Assembly: GCF_041146795.1 (NCBI RefSeq)
Contig: NC_135178.1
Location: 1,633,344-1,697,343 of the forward strand
DNA: 64,000 bases
Reading direction: 5' to 3'
DNA from: Maylandia zebra
Lineage: Eukaryota; Chordata; Actinopteri; Cichliformes; Cichlidae
A model generated the notes under the pieces. That model was not told the DNA's origin. It saw only the letters and a program-made list of their open reading frames with translations, and did no database searches. Both the position numbers and the translations under genes were made by a program. Within the stretch, counting starts at the first letter, position 1. Every line of letters starts with the position of its first letter. Shown one piece after another: positions 1 through 11,684 of the stretch.

Positions 1-1030
1 GATCCCTGTCCACCACCCAAATAAACTACAGTGGCCATGTCAGCGTGGTGTGATATGAATGGCTGCTTGGATAAGTTTACCTGGAGTGGCGACAGAATCG
101 GGACATGTGGGGAAAAAGCAAGGCAGTGAAGATGGTACTGCAATGCTTCCTTTGGGTAGTGTTCTGCTCCTTGTAAGGTTTCACCTGCTAAACACTGGAA
201 GGATAATGTGCAGTTGCACTGGTGTGACTGAACATTTCTAGGTGACGTCGTTTAGAGACCCATCTCCATTTTTGCTGTTGCCTTTGTAACATTCAGATTG
301 TCAAACCTTTTAGCATCATGTGAAGACTTGTATCACAGCCTGGAGTGTCCCCACTGTTAATGTAGGCCTGTTTAAAACTGTGTATTCAATGTAATAGTTC
401 TCACAGGATTAATAGGAAATCCTGTTTTTATGACGTGTTTACATTTTTGCGTTTGTTTACATCGGAGGATAATGTTTTAACGCACTGAGTTTTTCCCACT
501 TCCACGTGTATCTCCGGTTTCTCCAGCAGGGGGCGACGTATTTTCAGTAAAGTCAACCCGGTCTCATGTATGCGGCTTACTAGTCGGAAGTACAGCGTCG
601 TTGCGCCGTGCGTGGGGCTTTCGGACTTCCATGAACGCCCGTGTGTAGCACAATGGGTAAGATTCATTTTGTATTGTCATATAATAGGATTGTGTGTTCT
701 CGTGTTGTGTACACTGGGCGGTGACACTAGCAAACAGAGGAGCCGTTTATCCCGCAACACGGGGACGTCTTAGATGTGTGGTGTTGGTATGCTTGGCTGG
801 ACGGGAGACAGCTGAGTGTCCCGTCCTGTTCCTGACCGTAACAGACACCCGGCAGTGACTGGAGCTCTCCCACGGTGACCCACGGTGAAGCTCGTCTTAG
901 TCACGGGTGATTTATTCGTCCTGCCGGTGCAGCAGGTTAAAGGCTGCTGTGTGATGATTCACTCCTACCGTAAAATTTATGGTCACGCAAATGTGCCCGC
1001 CCACTTAAACGTTTCCCTTCGAACAGAGAC
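1..1030. other. No recognised gene; possible start-of-gene fragment
   Basis: I see no conserved protein in this stretch. Around 570-660 the + strand is CpG-richer, and the sequence ACAATGGGTAAGA at 652-664 could be a first exon ending in a start codon plus a GTAAG donor, but no matching downstream exon was found. An ORF of 67 codons here has no recognisable domain. Confidence 0.4.
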
Positions 1031-1039
1031 CGGGGATTA

Positions 1040-1345
1040 ACGCTTACGTCATAGCTACGTCGGAAACGCAAATCCCTCCCCCACCGCAAATATTTGATTG
1101 GCCTGGACGGTAATTTTCCGTCATTTCCGGCAGCGCTGACGTCAGCGTCGTTAGCCTGCGGCGTGTTTTTGGATTAGCGTAAGATCAACGTTTATCGGGC
1201 GAATCACATTTGAAACGGATTTTTGTGACCGACCTACCTTAATAGTATGAACCAGTCACAGCTGAGCATCCACGGGCGGGTCCCACTAACGTCAGCGCCC
1301 CTGTTGATTGGTCCGTGTCCGACAAACGTCATTCACCTACCTGTG
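1040..1345. promoter_or_regulatory. Candidate TATA-less CpG promoter (CRE plus two CCAAT boxes)
   Basis: The stretch is rich in CpG compared with its surroundings. It has a full palindromic CRE, TGACGTCA, at 1137-1144, inverted CCAAT boxes (ATTGG) at 1097-1101 and 1307-1311, and an ETS-like TTTCCGG at about 1124. This combination is typical of housekeeping promoters in vertebrates. No coding exon could be tied to it: it may serve a gene leaving the window to the left, or an untranslated first exon of ydjc, whose first coding exon at 16272 starts behind a splice acceptor. The link to either gene is inference. Confidence 0.4.
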
Positions 1346-2660
1346 TGACTGTAGCAGCTGTGCTGCAGTCTGCCGGCGGATAACTCGGCTAGCTGAAACA
1401 TTTGCACCATGAGCGTAACAGCCCCGTGAGAGGACAACGAGCTGCTGCTGGGACACGAACTCAGGTCGGTGAACTCAGCACCGTGTGTCGTTCCTTTATG
1501 TGCACAGGGAGGGGGGAAACCATGGTTACAGGGGGAAGCGTCCCAATAAAACACACGAGGGAAAAGTACAGACATCATTTACTGAAGTAAAAGTACAGAT
1601 CCTTGTGTTAAAATACTCCAGTACTGGCTGAAGTACTTTCTTGCCTCCATCAGTAACACACTGCGCTGTCTATAGTCAGGAAATATTAAATCATTACAAA
1701 ATACGAAAGGCAACATGTACTTTTAAATATATGAATTATATTATTTACACTGATGTTAAGATGTTCATATTCCACTGTCCTGGTGCTGTCATTTCTGTAA
1801 TTGCAGTTTATTGTAACAAAGTCCAACAACAGGAAACCAAACCTGCTGTGCTCTGATACAGTGATGCAGGCTCTGAGTCGGGCAGCACTTTAGCAGCTTC
1901 CACAACACTGTCATGAACACAGTAAAAAAAAAAATGTAGTAGGTGTAGTGCATAGACCGCTCCAGACGTTACGATACGTTCATCAGGAGAACTCCACAAA
2001 GTCGCTTTGAATGACTTCCACAGGCTGGTGATGAACTGGGTCGCTCACATGGATTACTGTAACGCTGCATCCTCTCAGACTGAGTGAATGAGACTGATCA
2101 CAAATGAATCAGCTATTTCAGATGATTTTGTGACTAATCATCTTCATCAGAAAGGTGGCTTACAGTAGTCGTGACCCAGAGATTCTGCATATTGACATAA
2201 TATCTGTGTCACCCAGTGTGTGGGAATGATGTTTGACAGCACCGCTGCAGGGAGGCCGACACACCGCAGCTGCATTAGATCCGTACTGGGTCCTGACTGA
2301 GTTGTTGCTGGTGTGTGTTCAGCTGAAAAGCTGCAGCTGCGTGTAAAAGAACGACAACCGGAATAAAAGCGTGTTTAGAATGGTTAGTGTGGTCGGGTCT
2401 GCCATGGGTTTGTTACTATGACATATTTGAGTTTTTTGAAGTTATAGCATAAGAGAAATCAACAACTCAATCATACGAAACAAATCTTAGTTAGACATTG
2501 CAGTGCTGTAGCTTTGACAGCCTGTGGCAGATGAAGGTGACAGACTGATACCTGTGCAGGGTGGGCTATTCTGAATACTTACCTGTAATAATAAGACCTT
2601 AGTCCAAAATGTCCCAGCTCATATCTGCAAATAGAGAAGAGTTCATGTAATGAAATCAAG
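1346..2660. other. No gene seen; AT-rich intergenic with repeat scraps
   Basis: Short ORFs here have no recognisable domains. At 1585-1635 there is a scrap that repeats words such as AGTAAAAGTACAGAT and AGTACT, of the kind seen in dispersed fish repeats; a related scrap lies near 11900-11940. Confidence 0.4.
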
Positions 2661-2664
2661 CTTT

Positions 2665-2835
2665 CAAAATTGTGTGGGAGTTCCACAGGGGTCCGTTTTA
2701 GGACTGCTGCTTTTCTGTTTCTACATCAGTGACTTATGGACAGTTGTAAAGGTGTCCAGTGTCAGATGTATGCAGATGATGCTATTACATATGTATCTGC
2801 AAAGACTCCACGACAGGCAGCAGAGCTGAACAGAG
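2665..2835 (+). pseudogene. Relic of a LINE reverse transcriptase
   Basis: Translation in broken frames gives [13 protein letters not shown] followed about 35 codons later by YADDAI, matching the core motifs (PQG and YADD) of non-LTR retrotransposon reverse transcriptase. The frame is interrupted and flanking domains are lost, so this is a short dead fragment. A weak LINE-like tail (GCGAATAAAATTTGATGAAC) follows near 2988-3007. Confidence 0.6.
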
Positions 2836-3291
2836 GTGGTGGGAGTGTCTCGGTGGTTCAGCGATCACTCTTTGACTCTGAACTGTAACAAAACGCTCTC
2901 AGGGTGTTTTACAATCCGGTGTAAAGTCTGGAATAACTTTTAAGGTCGGGGGGCGGGTTCATTTCACTGCAGTTTACTGCATGTGGCGAATAAAATTTGA
3001 TGAACTTGAACCATTGTGATAGATCAGAGAGAAATCCAAAAAGTGGATGAGTTTGAATATCGTACAGGAGCTGGGACCAGAGGATCATGGAGCCTGCAGA
3101 CTACCAAAGTACAACACATTATTTGGTCAGTCAGCGTTTTCATTTGAAGGCCCTCAGAAATGGAACCGTTGACCATCTGCATACAAATCATAACAGATCC
3201 TGGAGGTGGAACAAAAACAGGGCTGTGGACACTGGTGTAAATCAGCCTGCTGTGCTGTGGCTGGATAACATGCCATTTCTAACATGCATCT

Positions 3292-3293
<2 letters not shown>

Positions 3294-3381
<88 letters not shown>

Positions 3382-3387
3382 CGCGCA
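3294..3387. repeat. (TG)n microsatellite ending in (CG)n
   Basis: About 40 TG units are followed by a short run of alternating CG. Open frames of 125 and 164 codons that cross it are artefacts of the repeat. Alternating purine-pyrimidine tracts of this type can adopt left-handed DNA. Confidence 0.97.
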
Positions 3388-4661
3388 TGCAGACTCATTG
3401 GATTGATCTTTGCTGTATCCCTTTAAGAACGTCCAACCAGGGACTGTGCTTGCAGATGTGCTGACTGCAGATTTCCCCAACACTATAAACAGTTCATATG
3501 CATAATCGAAACTAGGACAACCGGTGAACAGTGGCCTTGGGAACAGTGGCCTTGGGAACAATGGGAATTTTAGCTCCTTAACATGTGCCACCCTCTTTTT
3601 AAAGGGACCAAAAGTAATTGGACATTTGACATTGGCAGGTGTGGGCAATTCGTTCTTTATGTCATTATCATGTAAGCAGATAAAAGGCCTGGAGTTGATC
3701 TGAGGTGTTGTGCTTGCATGCTGTCAAAGGAGCTCTCCATGCAGGTGAAACAAGCTGCGAAACAGGAGAACAGACCAAAAACCATCTGAGAAAGTAACAC
3801 AACAGGGCTAAATCTACAGTTTGGCATATCCTGAGAAAGAAACTGACCATGAGCACCACAGCCACTGTGCACTAGTCACTGGTCTGTACTTTAAATCCAT
3901 CACGTTATGTGTTTATCCTGCACTGACCTGTAGTGCAGCGTTTTCATGCACACTTTCAATAACACAAAGTTAGCGAGCTGTGTCTGTTTGTTTTGCAGCA
4001 TGTTTCACAATATGAAAAACATAATGTCACATGTACACATCCAGTAGCTGATTTAAAAACACAAGTGTTTACATGTAAGCTTTCAATTTCCAGTTTATCA
4101 AAACGACTGGACAGGCGTTGCCTTTAAATCTAAGCTCTCTTCTTCCTGTCCTGGCTTTCTTATCTTCCTCCATCTCTGAGTGAAGTTGGCTCTTTCTTTT
4201 TTCTCCCAGCCAGATTCAGCAGCTGGACCTTTCGCTGCAGCACACTGTGTATAAAACTGCACACAAACAGTTTGTGTGTTTGCTGTGTTTATAGAGCCGA
4301 TAGAAACGTTGGATTTAAAATTGCATGCCAATTAAAAAAAACATCTCTGCCTATATGCTCACTCATTTTTTTGTAGATGCTGAAGTACAGCAACCAAAAT
4401 GTATGAACATGTGCAGCTGTGCCTAAAGCCCCACTGACCCACGCCGACCTTGGCTATAGCTCTGCTTTTCCTCTTTCAGTCCGTTTACCATTTGAAGACA
4501 CAATACAGTCTAATCATTAAATCTGAATACTGAATGCAGAATTACATGAAAAAAAACGTGTTACCTAAATAGGACGTGATGTTGCTGGAAAGACAGATGT
4601 CATTAGATGGAAAGGCCACAGAATCCAGTGGGATTAAATGGGAATGAAATGCTGGCTGATG
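3388..4661. other. No recognised gene
   Basis: Only short unconserved frames are present. Near 3525-3560 a short direct repeat (CAGTGGCCTTGGGAACA) occurs twice in tandem. Nothing else could be assigned. Confidence 0.4.
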
Positions 4662-4663
4662 TA

Positions 4664-5579
4664 CCTACCAGTCAAAAGTTTGGACACACCTACTCATTTA
4701 ATGGTTTTTCTTTATTTTTACTACTTTCAACATCGTAGACACAAACTGAAGACATCAAGTATATGAAGCCAGATATATGGAATTACGTATCAAAGAAAAA
4801 TCAAAAATAACTCTAAATAAGTCTTATATTTAAGATTCCTGAAAGTAGACGCCCTTTGCTTTGTTGACAGCGCTGCAAACCCTCGGCCTTCTCTCAGTGA
4901 GCTCCATGATGTCGTCACCTGAAATGGTTTCACCTCACAGGTGAGCCTGTCAGGGGTCATTGGTGGGATTTCTTGCTTTCTTAATGAGGTTGGGACCATC
5001 AGTTGTGTTGTGCAGAAGTCATGATGGGACACAGCTGACAGCCGTATTTGAAATCCCATCTGGTTTGCATTTAGTTGGACCATCATTTATTTTATTTTTG
5101 ACAGGACAATGAGTCCAAACACACCTCCAGGCTGTGTAAGAGCTATCTGACCAAGAAGGAGAGTGATGGAGTGCTGACCAGGTGATCTGGCCTCCACAGT
5201 CACCTGACCTAAACCCAATGGAGATGGTTTGTGATGAGATGGAGCTCAGAGTGAAGGCCAAAGGCCCAACAAGTGCTCAGCGTCTCTGTGAACTCCTTCA
5301 AGACTGTTGGAAACCATTTCAGGTGATGACCTCATGAAGCTCAGAGAGAGAGCCAAGAGTGAGCAAAGCAGGAATCAAAGCAAAGGGTGGATGTTTAGAA
5401 GAATCTAAAATATCAAACATGTTTTGAGATATTTCACACTTTTATGTTTACTACATAATTCCACATGTGTTCATTCATTCAGTTTTGAGGCCTTTGGTGA
5501 GAATCTACAATGTAAACAGTCGTGAAAATAAAGAAAACCCATTAAATCAGAAGCTGTGTCCACACTTTGACTGGTAGTG
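4664..5579 (+). mobile_element. Tc1/mariner-type DNA transposon, internally decayed
   Basis: The ends are inverted repeats: ACCAGTCAAAAGTTTGGAC at the left matches, with few differences, the reverse complement of GTCCACACTTTGACTGGT at the right. TA dinucleotides flank both ends (4662-4663 and 5580-5581), the target duplication expected for Tc1/mariner. Inside, 5100-5330 on the + strand still reads DNESKHTSRLCKSYL and then PQSPDLNPMEMVCDEM, the part of Tc1 transposases around the second catalytic Asp and the SPDLNPIE motif. The N-terminal DNA-binding part is missing and no full ORF remains, so it is non-autonomous. Confidence 0.85.
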
Positions 5580-5581
5580 TA

Positions 5582-6177
5582 TAATAAATATTAGCCTGTA
5601 GTCGGTATTCATTAGTGACTTGGTCTTATGAAACAGAAACATTAGGTTTTTGCTTTTAATTCAATCTGATATGTTAAATATATGCTAAAATCTGTGTTTA
5701 AAATATAAAGTATGTAATAATGTAGTAATACTAATCGTCACATCAAAACATTTGCAACATAGTTTGTTTGATACATCCTGATTGCATTATTTGTAACAAC
5801 CAGGACAGGAGCGAGGGAGGAGAGTAGAGGAAATTAAGAGTGCAGCAGATTGATGAGACGCCAGGTGAAGGTGAGGAAGAGGTGAGTACCCAAAAGACCA
5901 CACACAGGTAACAGTTTAAAATGGCCATTTTGGCAGAATAGAAGCAGATACGTTGAGACCAGAGCTGGTAAAGCTTAAATATGCATGTAACTACTTCATC
6001 GAGCTTTACGCTGCTGCTTAAAATAAAAAATAGTAACAAAGCTGAAGAACTCTTACTGCACTGATAGTTAATCGTAGTATCATTCTGTGACAGGCAGCTA
6101 CACACATCTTACTTCAGCCTTTAGGTAGCACTCTGTGTGTGAATTTTTAAATATTTATTTAACTGTAAAATTGTCCC
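5582..6177. other. No recognised gene
   Basis: AT-rich sequence with one 120-codon minus-strand frame lacking conserved features. Nothing assigned. Confidence 0.4.
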
Positions 6178-6696
6178 GATTCGGCTGTGGTCAGGCAGGA
6201 AGAGGACCCAAAATGCAGGACGCGCAACACACAGGAATGAACTCAGAAAAACGCTGCTTTAATAACAGAACTAAACTAGACTGGGAAACCAAAACCTAAA
6301 ACTCCACACCAGGGATCACACAGCATGAGGGAGGACGCGACACTGACACAGAGAAACACAGGGCTTAAATACACTGGGGCATAACGAGGGGAATAAGACA
6401 CAGGAGGAGAGCACAGCTGGAAGAAATCAGACACGACGAGACCAAAGGGAAGCAAAACTAGAAACACTGACATGAGACACGGACCTTCAAAGTAAAACAG
6501 GAAACACACCGGCTGAACTCTAGACACGTAAACTTAGTAGAGACTGGGGAGACAGAACACAGAGACCTGAAGTGTGGGACAGAGTTAACACCGGGAAGCC
6601 AAATAACAAAACCTAAGAATTAGAACTCAGGAAGTACTACAGAACTAAGGAGCTAGAAATACTTAGGGCAGAAACCAAAGCACAAGCAGTCATAAT

Positions 6697-8254
6697 TAGG
6701 GCTGAACGATTATGGAAAATAATCTAATTGCGATTTTTTTGCCCCAATATTGCGATTGCGATGCGATATGCGATTATTTTTTAAGGTCTTTGTCTTCTGT
6801 ATTATTAAACAAAGACAAGCAATACATCATATAGTATGGCCAATACTATATTACATTAATTTTAAACTGTTCTTTCCTGGAAGACAGACCTCTGTTATGA
6901 TGACATGAGGTGATGCATGAATTGATGACTGACATTTTTATTTAACTTCTTCAATCACAACAGTATATTTGAACATACACAATAGTTTATTTTTAGCTTA
7001 CAAACATCTGAGCATAAAGTGCTGACAAGGAACCCTGGTGTAAACATTAAAATGAAAGTCAGTACAATGTGCAGATTGCAGAAATATACATAAACAAAAT
7101 CAGTGGCTTTACCACACTCAGTTTTTCAACATCTGTGAACTACTAGACAGTCATTAAATTAAAAAATAATATTAAATAAATAAAACTAATAAATAAAAAA
7201 TACACACATCTTACTGATCTCTGCAGTCAGTAACATTACACATAAAGTGCAAACATAATAGCAATTGTATAAACACACACACAAACACGCCTTTAAAGTT
7301 TAAAGGCGTGAAATTGGACGGTCTAGTTCTGATTAGCGTCACCGCTGTCTCGGTGGAGTTTAATAAACTCGGCCGTCTGCTTCTTGCTATCTAAAATATA
7401 ACCAGACACTGGTGTAAATTCTCGACTGTCTCATACTTCTGTTTAATAAGTTTTCTGTTTGACGTTTAGTCAGCTGTGTGAAAACCAAGGAGGAACCCAC
7501 CCGGGGGATTAATAAAGTTTTATTTTATCTAATCTAATAACTTTAATCTCAGCCAAACCGATTTACTCACGAACAAACAAAACACTGAAAAAAGCCCAAC
7601 AATAACATTTTTAGGTTGTCTAAGTGACTTATATATTACGTTTAACCCGAGCAGCGAAACTCCGCGGTGATCTGAAAATGACGTGCCGGGAGTTGTGCCG
7701 TTCTCGGCCGCATCAGTAACCCTCGAGCTCCCGGCTAGCTGTCGAGCTGGTGGGTAGCAGACGCCTCTGAAAACGTCGAAGCACTTTTGCAAATATGGGA
7801 TATCTTGATAAACCGAGCAGATATTTGATGTTTACACAGCTACTTTCTCGCCTGAAAATATGTTAAAAGTTTATTTTGTGACCCAGAAAGATTAGTATGA
7901 GTAATTTTAAAACTTAGTAGCGGCCGCCATTGCTGGAAACTGGAGTTTGGCTGGGCCGCGCTATGAATTCTGGGATATGGTAGGCCACGAAGGACACACC
8001 CGACCCATCCTTCAAATTCGGGGAAAAGGAGGACGCATTTGTCGGCTACATTCGGAGGAGTCTACGAATTTGGACAGCCTTCGGCGCGTCGCTGTGACGT
8101 AATCGGTCTACAAATGCGGCCTCAGGAGGATGCAGCCCATGAATTTGGACATGTCCAGAGTATAATCGCAGTATAATCGCAGCCTTTGCGGTTAGAAAAT
8201 TGCACTTGATCATGTCGCGATATTATCGCAAATGCGATATATCGTTCAGCCCTA
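6697..8254. mobile_element. hAT-type non-autonomous element with 8-bp duplication
   Basis: The ends are inverted repeats TAGGGCTGAACGAT and ATCGTTCAGCCCTA. They are bounded by an exact 8-bp target duplication GTCATAAT at 6689-6696 and 8255-8262. Subterminal sequence is rich in GCGAT/ATCGC words in inverted orientation. The 1558-bp interior has no transposase ORF. Eight-base duplications with TAGGG-type ends are the hallmark of hAT elements. It must have been mobilised by a transposase encoded elsewhere. Confidence 0.88.
7501..7540 (+). repeat. LINE 3'-tail fragment inside the hAT element
   Basis: GGGGGATTAATAAAGTTTTA followed by repeated ATCTA words resembles the 3' termini of Rex1-like LINEs, where GGGATTAATAAAGT precedes a short tandem tail. 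It probably marks a tiny retrotransposition into the hAT element or its ancestor. Confidence 0.4.
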
Positions 8255-8520
8255 GTCATAATCCATGATAAAATAAAAAGTAGAAGTACAAAACTCAAAA
8301 CACTGGCTCACCGACCGGGACCATGACAAAAATATAGTAAAAACTTTTAAAAAGTTGCTTTTTTTGGGAAAAAAAAAAAAGATTTCAGGGCTGGGCTAAG
8401 CCCTGATTTTTTTCACTGTCCTAACAAAGGCCCAGTGTCAGAGAATTACAATCACTGTCTCAGTACAAGAAAGAAAAATAACCATAGCATCAATGTAAAG
8501 AATCAGTAAGTTCCAGGGCC

Positions 8521-8838
8521 ATAATAATAATAATAATGGATTGGATTTATATAGCGCTTTTCAAGGCACCCAAAACGCTTTACAATGCCACTATTCATTC
8601 ACTCTCACATTCACACACTGGTGGAGGCAGCTACAGGTGTAGCCACAGCTGCCCTGGGGCAGACTGACAGAAGCGAGGCTGCCATATCGCTCCATCGGCC
8701 CCTCTGGCCAACACCAGTAGGCGGTAGGGTAAAGTGTCTTGCCCAGGGACACAACGACCAGGACAGAGAGCCCTGGGATCGAACCGGCGACCTTCCGGTT
8801 ACAGATGCGATTCCCAACCCCCTGAGCCACGGTCGCCC
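8521..8838 (-). mobile_element. tRNA-derived SINE
   Basis: Read on the minus strand the head contains an RNA polymerase III A box (TGGCTCAGGGG, + 8819-8829) and B box (GGTTCGATCCC, + 8775-8785), spaced as in a tRNA gene. The body ends in GCGCTATATAAATCC and a (TTA)n tail at 8521-8537. The tail region resembles one at 63693-63838, as expected if both share a LINE partner's 3' end. Open frames of 78-93 codons across it are coincidental. Confidence 0.8.
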
Positions 8839-8841
8839 AAA

Positions 8842-9079
8842 ACACATGTAGACTGGTTGGGCAAATTCCCACGCACCCTCAAGTATCCACGAGAGGGTGA
8901 AGAGCTGGTCCAGTGTTCTGCGACCAGGACAAAAACCGCATTATTCCTCTTGTATTCAAGGTTCGACTAACGGATGGACTCTCCTTTCCAGCTCCCTGGC
9001 ATTTCCAGGGAGGCTGAGGAGTGTGATCCTCCTATAGTTGGAACACACCCTCCAGTCCCCCTTATTAAAGATGGAAACC

Positions 9080-9113
<34 letters not shown>

Positions 9114-9840
9114 CTGCCAATCTAGAGGTACCATCACTGATCAAACAACATTGTAGAGGCGTGTCAACCACACAGCCCTACAACATCCAGAGCCTTCAGG
9201 AACTGTGGGTAAACCTCTTCCACCCCAGGGGGCCTACCACCAAGCAGTTCCTTAACTGCCTCAGTGACCTCACCCCCGATGGATAGACGAGCCGTCCCCG
9301 GACTTTGCTTTTGTCATGGAAGACAGTGGGATTAAGGAGTATTTTGTTTATTCCTTCCACCGCCTGACAGTGTTCTCAGTCAAAGTCAGCAGTGCTCCAC
9401 CCGCACTATACACAGTGCAGGTAGAGCACCGCTCTCCCCTCCTGAGTCGTCTGACGGTTTGCCAGAATCTCTTCAAGGCAATCCGAAAGTCTTTTTCCAT
9501 GGCCTCTCCAAACTCCCCCCGCACCCGAGGTTTTGCTTCATCCACTGCCCGAGCTGCGTTCCACTTGGCCTGTCGGTACCTATCAGCTGCCTCCAAAGTC
9601 CCACAGGCTAAAAAGCCCAATAGGACTCCTTCTTCCACCTGGTGGCTCCCTTCACCTCTGGTGTCCACCATGGTCCCCTGTACCCCGGGGTGGAGACAAG
9701 CAAACCGTCCCGGTCCCGCAGCAGCAGGGAAGCCCACCATCTTGACCAGATGGCCAGCTATTCCTCCTTGTCCGCTGCCCCAGATGGAGAACAGGGAACA
9801 GGGGTGTGAGAAGACCTGATACCTCACTCCGCCCACTCAT
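8842..9840 (-). pseudogene. LINE reverse transcriptase relic
   Basis: The minus strand reads, from right to left, a basic linker domain (residues such as ADRYRQAKWNAARAVDEAK), a LRRGERCSTCTVYSAGG-RRWKEYF segment, then the RT start (IFNKGDWRVCSNYRRITLLS, LERRVHPLVEP, CGF-PGR-TLDQLFTL) ending near AQPVYMCF. This order matches non-LTR retrotransposon ORF2. Frames are broken by several indels and a C30 run at 9081-9110, and the catalytic YADD half is lost where the SINE begins at 8838. The 167-aa + strand frame opposite it is a shadow. Confidence 0.75.
9081..9110. repeat. Homopolymer of 30 C
   Basis: An uninterrupted run of 30 C sits within the LINE relic. It could form a G-quadruplex on the other strand, and its length is likely uncertain in sequencing. 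Confidence 0.95.
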
Positions 9841-10541
9841 TTGTGATGTTTTTGCATGCTGTTTTAAAGCTTATTTAAAACGGCAGAGGGGCATGGCACC
9901 AACAAGCCTCTGTGGGGACAGCTCCCTCCCAAGAACCCTCAGTGTCTAAGTGCGATTTAAAATTGAGAAGTGGGCACTGGCACGAGAGGTGAGGCTGAAT
10001 AAACAGACCATCCTCTGGACACAGTTCAGTGTACTCACCCACAAGGCCCTATATGCATTTGTCATGACCGTGTACGTAATGCGAGTGTCTGTGGTGTGGA
10101 ATAAATTTGAGGCTCAGGCAGCCAGGAGGGGACAGAGGAGGAATACCTCCTACCTGAAGCCAGTTCCCCCGCTGACCCCCATGGGCACCCCCATTCCCCA
10201 AATCCACCAAGGGCAGGGGGGCCCAGGCCCATCCACACTGGGGCAGTAGCACCACTGAGCCCCAGAGAGCTCGGGGTGGCCCACCCGACTCCACTACAGG
10301 GGAAAAACTACACCCACCCCAACATTCAGTCAATGGACACCCAGGTTCACCCATCCTCCACCTCTGCTAGACCCCCCCACCCACAGAGTGGACTCCCGAA
10401 GAGCAGAGACCACCTGCAAAAGATGGTCCCAACCTACCCGTTAGCTAAAGAGGCCCCCACTTCCACTGATTTGCTGAAGTCTGCCAGGGCCAAACCCCCA
10501 TGCACGGGGGCCTGCATGCACCAACCCACAACCCTGGTGAC
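9841..10541. repeat. C-rich dispersed-type repeat, left part
   Basis: Proline-codon-like, CCC-rich sequence without a conserved frame. The text continues on the other side of the following hAT element (11677-11760), showing that the hAT inserted into it. It resembles transposon-derived fish repeats but I cannot name the family. Confidence 0.35.
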
Positions 10542-10549
10542 ACCCCAGC

Positions 10550-11676
10550 TAGGGCTGCTCAATTAATCGAATTTTAATCACGATTACGATCTGGGCTTCC
10601 AACGATCATTAAAAATGACTGAGCCGATTATTAGCCCCTCCCTAATTTATCCGCGACACCTTAAAGGCCGGTCCGTGAAAATATTGTCGGGCATAAACCG
10701 TCCGTGGCGCAAAAAAGGTTGGAGACCGCTGATTAAGAGGACCCGAGGGAAGCTCGGAAAGCTAAGCAGAAGTTATTTGGAGAGGAGAGTGACTGCCGTT
10801 GGTTGAAAAGAGAGTTTAAAAAAAAAACTTCAGTGGTGTTGCACACTATGTTATATTATTTTTTTAAAGTCATTGTTAACCCTTTAAAGCCGGTCAGAGC
10901 AGCACGCTCCGTTTTGCGTAACTATTTTTAAATCCCTGTAGAACCTGAACCGTGTAAGCTAGCGCAATAATTTGTTTTGCATATGAAACCGGAGGAGTTG
11001 TACTTACATCTGATGCCATCAGCTTGTCCTCGGTCACGGTTTCGTTCCACATATAGCTTTGCAAAAATTGCATAAAAAGCGCTTGCAGGAACAAAAACAT
11101 AATATTCCAGAAACACGCTTTGCCGATCCGATCAGCTGTTCGTAACACTTCCCACAGTGAAATGATGCACCTGCTGTTTTCTTTGCAAATTTGCATCATA
11201 GGATTGTTTTTTGTTTTTCCTGCAGTATATAAAAATTGCTGTATCTCCAAAATAAAACTATGAAGACACTCAAAATAAATTTCCTGTTGTAAACTATTTT
11301 TTGCAACTTTTTTGTATTTAAAGTTTTGAGGGATAAACCTCTTAAATTTCTCCAAGTAGAAATATATGTAAACAAAACAAAAGCGATTTTCAATTTTTTT
11401 TGTAGTTTATTGCACTTTTTTGCAATTAATGTAGTTACTATGGACTTAATGCATACATATTATTAAAATATGGGCTATAACAGTTGTATTGATGTATAGC
11501 AACTTGAAATGCTCCCACAAATGGCACTACAGCATGTAAAAAAATAATATAAGCTCTGGTGGACTTGGTTCTATAGTAGGTCTTAAAGGGTTAAATAAAT
11601 ATCGTCAAATAATCGTGATCTCAATTTCAGTGAAAATAATCGTGATTATCATTTTTGCCATAATCGAGCAGCCCTA
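10550..11676. mobile_element. hAT-type element with 8-bp duplication, host of a nested element
   Basis: Ends are TAGGGCTGCTCAATTAATCG and the inverted ATAATCGAGCAGCCCTA. They are flanked by the exact 8-bp duplication ACCCCAGC at 10542-10549 and 11677-11684. Subterminal ATCGTGAT/ATCACGAT words are inverted. No transposase frame is present. A second element occupies 10880-11590, so the original hAT copy was only about 410 bp. Confidence 0.87.
10880..11590. mobile_element. piggyBac-like MITE nested in the hAT element
   Basis: Both ends are CCCTTTAA in inverted orientation (CCCTTTAAAGCCGGTC left, GGTCTTAAAGGG right). Both are flanked by TTAA (10876-10879 and 11591-11594), the target of piggyBac elements. 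The interior has a 153-codon minus-strand frame with no recognisable transposase motif, so I treat it as non-coding. The nesting shows it is younger than the surrounding hAT copy. Confidence 0.75.
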
Positions 11677-11684
11677 ACCCCAGC

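Larger units (their letters stand above)
6178..8336. mobile_element. Dispersed-type repeat split by a hAT insertion
   Basis: The segment 6178-6696 has a coherent composition (repeated ACACAGG, AAACTAG and GAAAC words, no ORF) and resumes after the hAT element at 8255-8336 with similar text. It ends near GACCGGGACCATGACA. It resembles non-coding parts of high-copy fish repeats. Family and true ends are not determined; only its interruption by the hAT element is clear. Confidence 0.4.

Noticed and set aside
652..664. ATGGGTAAG as a ribosomal-protein-type first exon
   Set aside because: No downstream coding exon with a compatible phase was found, so it is only mentioned.
3087..3648. Frames of 125 and 164 codons across the TG repeat
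   Set aside because: The repeat itself gives Cys-Val or Thr-His runs without stops; flanks have no conserved residues.
8775..8829. tRNA gene on the minus strand
   Set aside because: A and B boxes are present but the acceptor stem and cloverleaf are not, and the unit continues into a SINE body and tail.
9316..9819. 167-codon + strand frame
   Set aside because: It is opposite the LINE frame on the minus strand, which carries real reverse transcriptase motifs.
10894..11355. 153-codon minus-strand frame in the piggyBac-like MITE
   Set aside because: No piggyBac transposase motif and AT-rich codon use; the element is short and bounded like a MITE.
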